A stretch of DNA of 9,039 bases from Micromonosporaceae bacterium (GTDB lineage: Bacteria; Actinomycetota; Actinomycetes; Mycobacteriales; Micromonosporaceae). Below are positions 5,538 to 9,039 of this stretch, piece by piece; the first letter of the stretch is position 1, and every line of letters begins with the position of its first letter. Below the pieces are notes generated by a model, which searched no databases, had not been told where the DNA came from, and was given only the letters and a program-made list of their open reading frames with translations. The translations under genes and the position numbers were made by a program. The stretch lies in contig JADGHA010000145.1 in the NCBI GenBank assembly GCA_019689695.1, positions 1 to 9,039 on the forward strand, in the 5' to 3' direction.

Positions 5538-6557
5538 TCAGGGCTTGCGGGCCACCAGGATGTCCCTGTTGACCGCCTGGTCGACCCAGTGCCCGAAACC
5601 ACGGTACGCCGGGGTGTCCACCACGGTCAGGCCGGCATCGAGGAGAATCTTCGCCAGCTCGTCCCGCCCGGCGACATGCGTGTTCCAGGCGATGCCGGCC
5701 GCACCGCCCGGGCGCAGCAGCTGCGCCCAGACCGGTACGGCCGACCGCAGCAGGTCCAGCGGCCGGCGGGACAGCCCGCTGTCCGGTGTGCGGCTGCCGT
5801 GCGCCACCCCGTACGGGGCGTCCGCGACGACCACATCGGCGCACCCGGCGCGCAGGAAGTCCCGCGCCCGGGTGGTGTCGGCGTGGTACACGGTGACCCG
5901 CTGCTGCTCGCCGGCCCGCCGGTCGCCCACGGCCGCCTCGAAGCAGCGGGCGACGAGCCGACGGTCCCGACGGACCGGGTGCAGGTCCGTCGAGTGCTTC
6001 AGCCGCTTGCGCCGCAGCCAGGTGCGCAGGAACGCGGCGTACGCGTCGACGTCCTTGCCGTTCACCTCGATACCGATGGCGTGGTACCCGTACATCAGCG
6101 CCTGGTTGAGGGTGGTGCCGCGGCCGCAGAGCGGATCGAGCACGGTGAGCCGCGTGCCCACCATGGACCGGGCCGACCCGCTGGCCAGGAGGGTGACGTT
6201 GAGCAGCAGCTTGGTGAACTGCTCGTTGGTCTTGCCGGCGTACTTCGGGATGGTGATCAGGTCGTCGTCGAAGCAGGCCAGCGGGCGCAGGCGGACCGGC
6301 CTGAGCAGCGGGCCGTCGGCCAGCTCGAACAGCGCGTAGCCCGCGGAGAGGTTCGCGAGGTAGGCCAGGTCCTGCCCGGACAGCTCACCGGTGAATGTCA
6401 CGTATCCGACACCGGCGATCTCGGTCTCCTCGATCTCCGCCAGCCGGCCGTCGAGTACGGCCTCGCCGAACGCCGCCAGCTCGGCCCGGGTGAGCCGCGC
6501 GGCCGCATCCGCGTACACCCGGTTCGCCGACGGTGCCAGCAGCAGCGCGTACCGCAC
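5538..6557 (-). CDS. TRM11-like SAM-dependent RNA/DNA methyltransferase
   Basis: A 339-residue class I methyltransferase resembling the TRM11/COG1041 group, whose eukaryotic and archaeal members methylate N2 of guanosine in tRNA. The SAM-binding motif I is VLDPLCGRGTTLNQAL at 139-154, followed by GIEVNGKDVDAY at 162-173 (acidic ribose-binding loop). Motif IV is DAPYG at 246-250, in place of the usual (N/D)PPY: Ala at the second position is unusual for N-methyltransferases but keeps Asp, Pro and Tyr. The C-terminus RDILVARKP is typical of the fold. The N-terminal 130 residues hold FDDDLITIPKYAGKTNEQFTKLLLNVTLLAS, which recalls the stretch preceding motif I in TRM11-like proteins; I cannot show a full THUMP domain. 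Start: GTG at 6557, preceded by GGAGGAGG at a normal distance; the ATG at 6562 is out of frame. It lies 64 bases after infB, behind a strong hairpin. The substrate (tRNA, rRNA or other) is unknown. Confidence 0.85.
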   Translation of the reverse strand: MRYALLLAPSANRVYADAAARLTRAELAAFGEAVLDGRLAEIEETEIAGVGYVTFTGELSGQDLAYLANLSAGYALFELADGPLLRPVRLRPLACFDDDLITIPKYAGKTNEQFTKLLLNVTLLASGSARSMVGTRLTVLDPLCGRGTTLNQALMYGYHAIGIEVNGKDVDAYAAFLRTWLRRKRLKHSTDLHPVRRDRRLVARCFEAAVGDRRAGEQQRVTVYHADTTRARDFLRAGCADVVVADAPYGVAHGSRTPDSGLSRRPLDLLRSAVPVWAQLLRPGGAAGIAWNTHVAGRDELAKILLDAGLTVVDTPAYRGFGHWVDQAVNRDILVARKP

Positions 6558-6580
6558 GCCATCCCCTCCTCCGGCCGGCA

Positions 6581-6616
6581 GGAAAGGGCACCCTCCAGAT
6601 GGAGGGTGCCCTTTCC
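6581..6616 (-). terminator. Perfect 16-bp hairpin after infB (terminator or attenuator)
   Basis: Arms GGAAAGGGCACCCTCC (6581-6596) and its exact reverse complement (6601-6616) enclose a four-base loop. It begins 5 bases after the infB TGA. It is far longer than a chance match. No U-run follows on the minus strand, as is common for actinobacterial terminators. The next gene's ribosome site (GGAGGAGG) starts about 8 bases beyond it with no visible promoter between, so complete termination would silence the downstream genes. A partial terminator or an RNA-stabilising 3' structure is therefore likely. Confidence 0.85.
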
Positions 6617-6621
6617 GTCAC

Positions 6622-9039
6622 TCAGGCGCGGGGCTTCTCCCGCATCTCGAAGGTCTCGATGACGTCTCCGACCTTCAGATCGTTGTAGCTGCCCAGGGTC
6701 AAGCCGCACTCGAAGCCCTCGCGGACCTCGGTCACGTCGTCCTTGAACCGCCTCAGCGAGGCCACCGTCAGGTTGTCCGCGGCCACCGCGCCGTCCCGGA
6801 CCAGCCGCGCCTTGGCGTTGCGCCGGATCACGCCGGAACGGACCACACAACCGGCGATGGTGCCCACCTTGGACGACCGGAACACCTCGCGGATCTCCGC
6901 CGAGCCGAGCGCGACCTCCTCGTACTCCGGCCGCAGCATGCCCTTGAGCGCCGCCTCGATGTCCTCGATGGCCTGGTAGATCACGGTGTAGTACCGGATC
7001 TCCACGCCCTGCCGCTCGGCCAGGGTCTCGACTCCCCGGCTCTGCGCCCGGACGTTGAACGCGATGATCGTCGCGGTCGCCTCCGGCGAGGCACTGGCCA
7101 GGTTGACGTCGCTCTCGGTGACCGCGCCGACGCCGCGGTGGATCACCCTGAGCTGGATCTCCTCCGGAATCTCGATCTTGAACAGCGCATCTTCCAGCGC
7201 CTCGACCGAGCCGGAGACGTCGCCCTTGAGCACCAGGGTGAGCGTGGCCTTCTCGCCCTGCTTGATCTGCTCCAGCAGCGTCTCCAGGCTGGCCCGGCCC
7301 CGAGAGGCGGCCATCTGCGCCGCCCGGCGGCGGGCCTGGCGCTGCTCGGCGATCTGCCGGACCGTGCGGTCGTCCGCCGCGCCCAGGAAGGTGTCGCCCG
7401 CATCCGGCACCGAGGTGAGCCCGAGCACCAGCACCGGACGGGACGGGCCGGCCTCGGTGACCGGCTGGCCGTTCTCGTCGAGCATCGCGCGTACCCGCCC
7501 GTGCGCGCCGCCGGCGACGATCGAGTCGCCGACCCGCAGCGTGCCCTTCTGGACCAGCACCGTGGCCACCGCGCCGCGCCCCTTGTCCAGGTGCGCCTCG
7601 ATCGCGACGCCCTGGGCCGGTCCGTCCACCGGAGCGGTCAGCTCCAGCGATGCGTCCGCGGTCAGCAGCACCGCGTCCAGCAGGTCGTCGATGCCGATGC
7701 CGGGCTTGGCCGCGACGTTGACGAACATCGTGTCGCCGCCGTACTCCTCGGCGACCAGGCCGTACTCGGTGAGCTGCTGGCGCACCTTGTCCGGGTTCGC
7801 CTCCGGCTTGTCGATCTTGTTGACGGCGACCACGATCGGCACGTCGGCGGCCTTGGCGTGGTTGAGCGCCTCGACCGTCTGCGGCATCACGCCGTCGTCG
7901 GCCGCGACCACCAGCACCACGATGTCGGTCACCTGGGCACCGCGGGCCCGCATGGCGGTGAACGCCTCGTGACCCGGGGTGTCGATGAAGGTGATCGCCC
8001 GCTCTTCGCCCTCGTGCTCGACCCGCACCTGGTACGCACCGATGTGCTGGGTGATGCCACCCGCCTCACCGGCCACCATGTTGGTCTTGCGAATGGCGTC
8101 CAGCAGCTTCGTCTTACCGTGGTCGACGTGACCCATCACGGTCACCACCGGCGGTCGGGTGACCAGCCGGTCCGCGTCCACCTCGGCGTCCAGGTCGATG
8201 TTGAACTGGGCCAGCAGCTCCCGGTCCTCGTCCTCCGGGCTGACGATCTGCACGTCGAAGCCCAGGTGCTCGCCGAGCAGCATCAGCGTGTCGTCGGAGC
8301 AGGACTGGGTCGCGGTCACCATCTCGCCCAGGTTGAACATCTCCTGAACCAGCGAGCCGGGGTTGGCGTCGATCCGGTCGGCGAAGTCGGAGAGCGAGGC
8401 ACCCCGCGGCAGTCGGACCACCTGGCCATTACCGCGTGGCGCGCCGGAGCTCATCGTCGGCGCCGACAGGTTGTCGAACTCCTGCCTGCGCTGCCGCTTC
8501 GACTTGCGGGCACGGGTCGGCTTGCCCCCCGGACGCCCGAAGGCGCCCGCGGCGCCGCCGCCGCGACCGCGGCCACCAGCGCCTGCGCGCCCACCGGCAC
8601 CGGCCGGGGCGCCGCCACCGCGGAAGCCACCGCCACCGCCGCCGCGGAAGCCACCGCCACCGCCGCCACTGGGACCGCCGCGGAAGCCGCCACCACCGCC
8701 ACCGGCGCCGCCACGGAAGCCGCCGCCAGCGCGGCCACCGGCCGCACCGCCGGGCGCACCCGCACGCCCGCCGCCACCGGGCCGGGGGGCTGGCCGCTGC
8801 GGCGGCATCGAGGCCGGGCTCGGCCGGGGCGGCATCGAGGCCGGGCTGGGCCGCGGCGGCATCGAGGCCGGGTTGGGTCGGGGCATGTTGTTCGGGGTCG
8901 CCCGCTGACCGGTCGGCGTGATGCCGAACGGGTTGTTACCGCCGCTACGTGCCGGCGGCCGGGCGGCGCCGGGCCGCGGCGGCATAGCGCCGGGCGCGGG
9001 GGGGCGGCCCCTGTGGGATATACACATATGCGAGCCCAC
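6622..9039 (-). CDS. infB: Translation initiation factor IF-2 (N-terminus cut by window edge)
   Basis: IF2 is the GTPase that places initiator tRNA on the 30S subunit and promotes 50S joining. The 805 codons present hold a Pro/Arg/Met repeat (about 50-87), a Gly-rich FRGG/RGG region (88-172), a basic patch (KPTRARKSKRQRRQ), an IF2_N domain (213-271), then the GTPase domain: G1 GHVDHGKT 303-310, G2 GGITQHIGAY 327-336, G3 DTPGHEAF 353-360, G4 NKID 407-410, and G5 region VAAKPG 442-447. Domain II begins near 476 (GVAIEAHLDKGRGAVATVL), domain III near 590-690 (LVLKGDVSGSVEAL), and the tRNA-binding C2 domain ends at EMREKPRA with TGA 6622-6624. No catalytic residue is missing. Related actinobacterial IF2s are near 1000 residues, so roughly 200 N-terminal residues are probably outside. 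The GTG at 9037-9039 is only the edge, not the real start; the last 9 or so codons look aberrant. Confidence 0.97.
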   Translation of the reverse strand: MGSHMCISHRGRPPAPGAMPPRPGAARPPARSGGNNPFGITPTGQRATPNNMPRPNPASMPPRPSPASMPPRPSPASMPPQRPAPRPGGGGRAGAPGGAAGGRAGGGFRGGAGGGGGGFRGGPSGGGGGGFRGGGGGGFRGGGAPAGAGGRAGAGGRGRGGGAAGAFGRPGGKPTRARKSKRQRRQEFDNLSAPTMSSGAPRGNGQVVRLPRGASLSDFADRIDANPGSLVQEMFNLGEMVTATQSCSDDTLMLLGEHLGFDVQIVSPEDEDRELLAQFNIDLDAEVDADRLVTRPPVVTVMGHVDHGKTKLLDAIRKTNMVAGEAGGITQHIGAYQVRVEHEGEERAITFIDTPGHEAFTAMRARGAQVTDIVVLVVAADDGVMPQTVEALNHAKAADVPIVVAVNKIDKPEANPDKVRQQLTEYGLVAEEYGGDTMFVNVAAKPGIGIDDLLDAVLLTADASLELTAPVDGPAQGVAIEAHLDKGRGAVATVLVQKGTLRVGDSIVAGGAHGRVRAMLDENGQPVTEAGPSRPVLVLGLTSVPDAGDTFLGAADDRTVRQIAEQRQARRRAAQMAASRGRASLETLLEQIKQGEKATLTLVLKGDVSGSVEALEDALFKIEIPEEIQLRVIHRGVGAVTESDVNLASASPEATATIIAFNVRAQSRGVETLAERQGVEIRYYTVIYQAIEDIEAALKGMLRPEYEEVALGSAEIREVFRSSKVGTIAGCVVRSGVIRRNAKARLVRDGAVAADNLTVASLRRFKDDVTEVREGFECGLTLGSYNDLKVGDVIETFEMREKPRA
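8527..8778 (-). repeat. Gly-rich FRGG/RGG low-complexity tract within infB
   Basis: This stretch encodes about 84 residues made mostly of Gly, with five FRGG motifs separated by Gly runs, then RGRGGG. It lies between the Pro-rich repeat and the basic patch of the IF2 N-terminal region. RGG/FRGG tracts often bind RNA. The antisense strand gives a Pro-rich frame that is an artefact of this composition. Confidence 0.85.
8804..8884 (-). repeat. Three tandem 27-base repeats within infB (PRPSPASMP)
   Basis: Near-identical units lie at 8804-8830, 8831-8857 and 8858-8884, each beginning GGCATCGAGGCCGGG on the plus strand. Together they encode nine-residue units of the PPRPSPASM type. They are in frame and without spacers, so copy number can change without breaking infB. 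They belong to the variable N-terminal linker of IF2. Confidence 0.9.
9013..9039. other. Compositionally odd window end with 5-bp terminal inverted repeat and a CATATG site
   Basis: The last 27 bases differ from everything near them: 9018-9030 has 3 G/C in 13 bases inside the most GC-rich part of the window. The stretch is bounded by GTGGG (9013-9017) and CCCAC (9035-9039), with inner ATAT/ATAT arms. Read as infB it gives GSHMCISH with the rare codons ATA and TGT, unlike the Pro/Gly/Arg-rich linker that follows. A contig-end or library artefact is likely. Confidence 0.55.

Noticed and set aside
5527..5844. Upstream extension of the 138-residue protein to 244 residues
   Set aside because: The extension lies inside the methyltransferase gene in another frame, is Arg/Gly-rich, and the strong ribosome site is at the ATG 5526.
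8804..8884. Possible CRISPR array from three 27-base repeats
   Set aside because: The repeats adjoin without spacers and are in frame within infB.
8363..8908. Pro-rich plus-strand frame opposite infB
   Set aside because: It is the reverse complement of the Gly-rich IF2 linker (GGC/GCC becoming Pro codons) and has no gene-like ends.

Overview
The window looks like chromosomal housekeeping DNA from a high-GC actinobacterium. G and C dominate third codon positions, and Shine-Dalgarno sites are strong and purine-rich. The gene order infB ... rbfA - DHH phosphoesterase - dinF/MATE is the one known from Mycobacterium tuberculosis (Rv2839c-Rv2836c). Details such as the Gly/FRGG-rich IF2 N-terminus and the Trp/Pro/Gln-rich tail of the membrane protein suggest Micromonosporaceae (Actinoplanes or Micromonospora type). 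That assignment is inference; I could not run a search.

Layout, right to left along the minus strand: infB (translation initiation factor IF2, missing its N-terminus at the right edge); a perfect 16-bp hairpin; a TRM11-like RNA/DNA methyltransferase; a conserved-looking 138-residue protein of unknown function; ylxP (DUF503); rbfA (30S maturation factor); an NrnA-type DHH/DHHA1 nanoRNase or cyclic-dinucleotide phosphodiesterase; a non-coding, AT-richer stretch of about 360 bases with two operator-like inverted repeats; a 40-codon ORF with a strong ribosome site; and a DinF-type MATE transporter. On the plus strand at the left edge, a single-pass membrane protein (5' end missing) converges on the transporter, with only one base between the two stop codons.

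Most of the minus-strand genes concern translation and RNA: initiation (IF2), 30S assembly (RbfA, YlxP), RNA modification (the TRM11-like enzyme) and degradation of very short RNA or cyclic dinucleotides (NrnA-like). The tight spacing (11-93 bases, and a 1-codon TTGA overlap at rbfA/nrnA) points to one long transcript from infB to nrnA. The strong hairpin after infB probably sets lower expression of the downstream genes. dinF and the 40-codon ORF lie beyond the regulatory-looking gap and may form a separate unit.

I do not see a defence system, mobile element, CRISPR array or biosynthetic cluster. The points most worth a second look are the methyltransferase/unknown-protein pair between infB and ylxP, the hairpin followed at once by a ribosome site, the 40-codon ORF with its upstream palindromes, and the compositionally odd last 27 bases, which look like a contig-end artefact or an unusual sequence.
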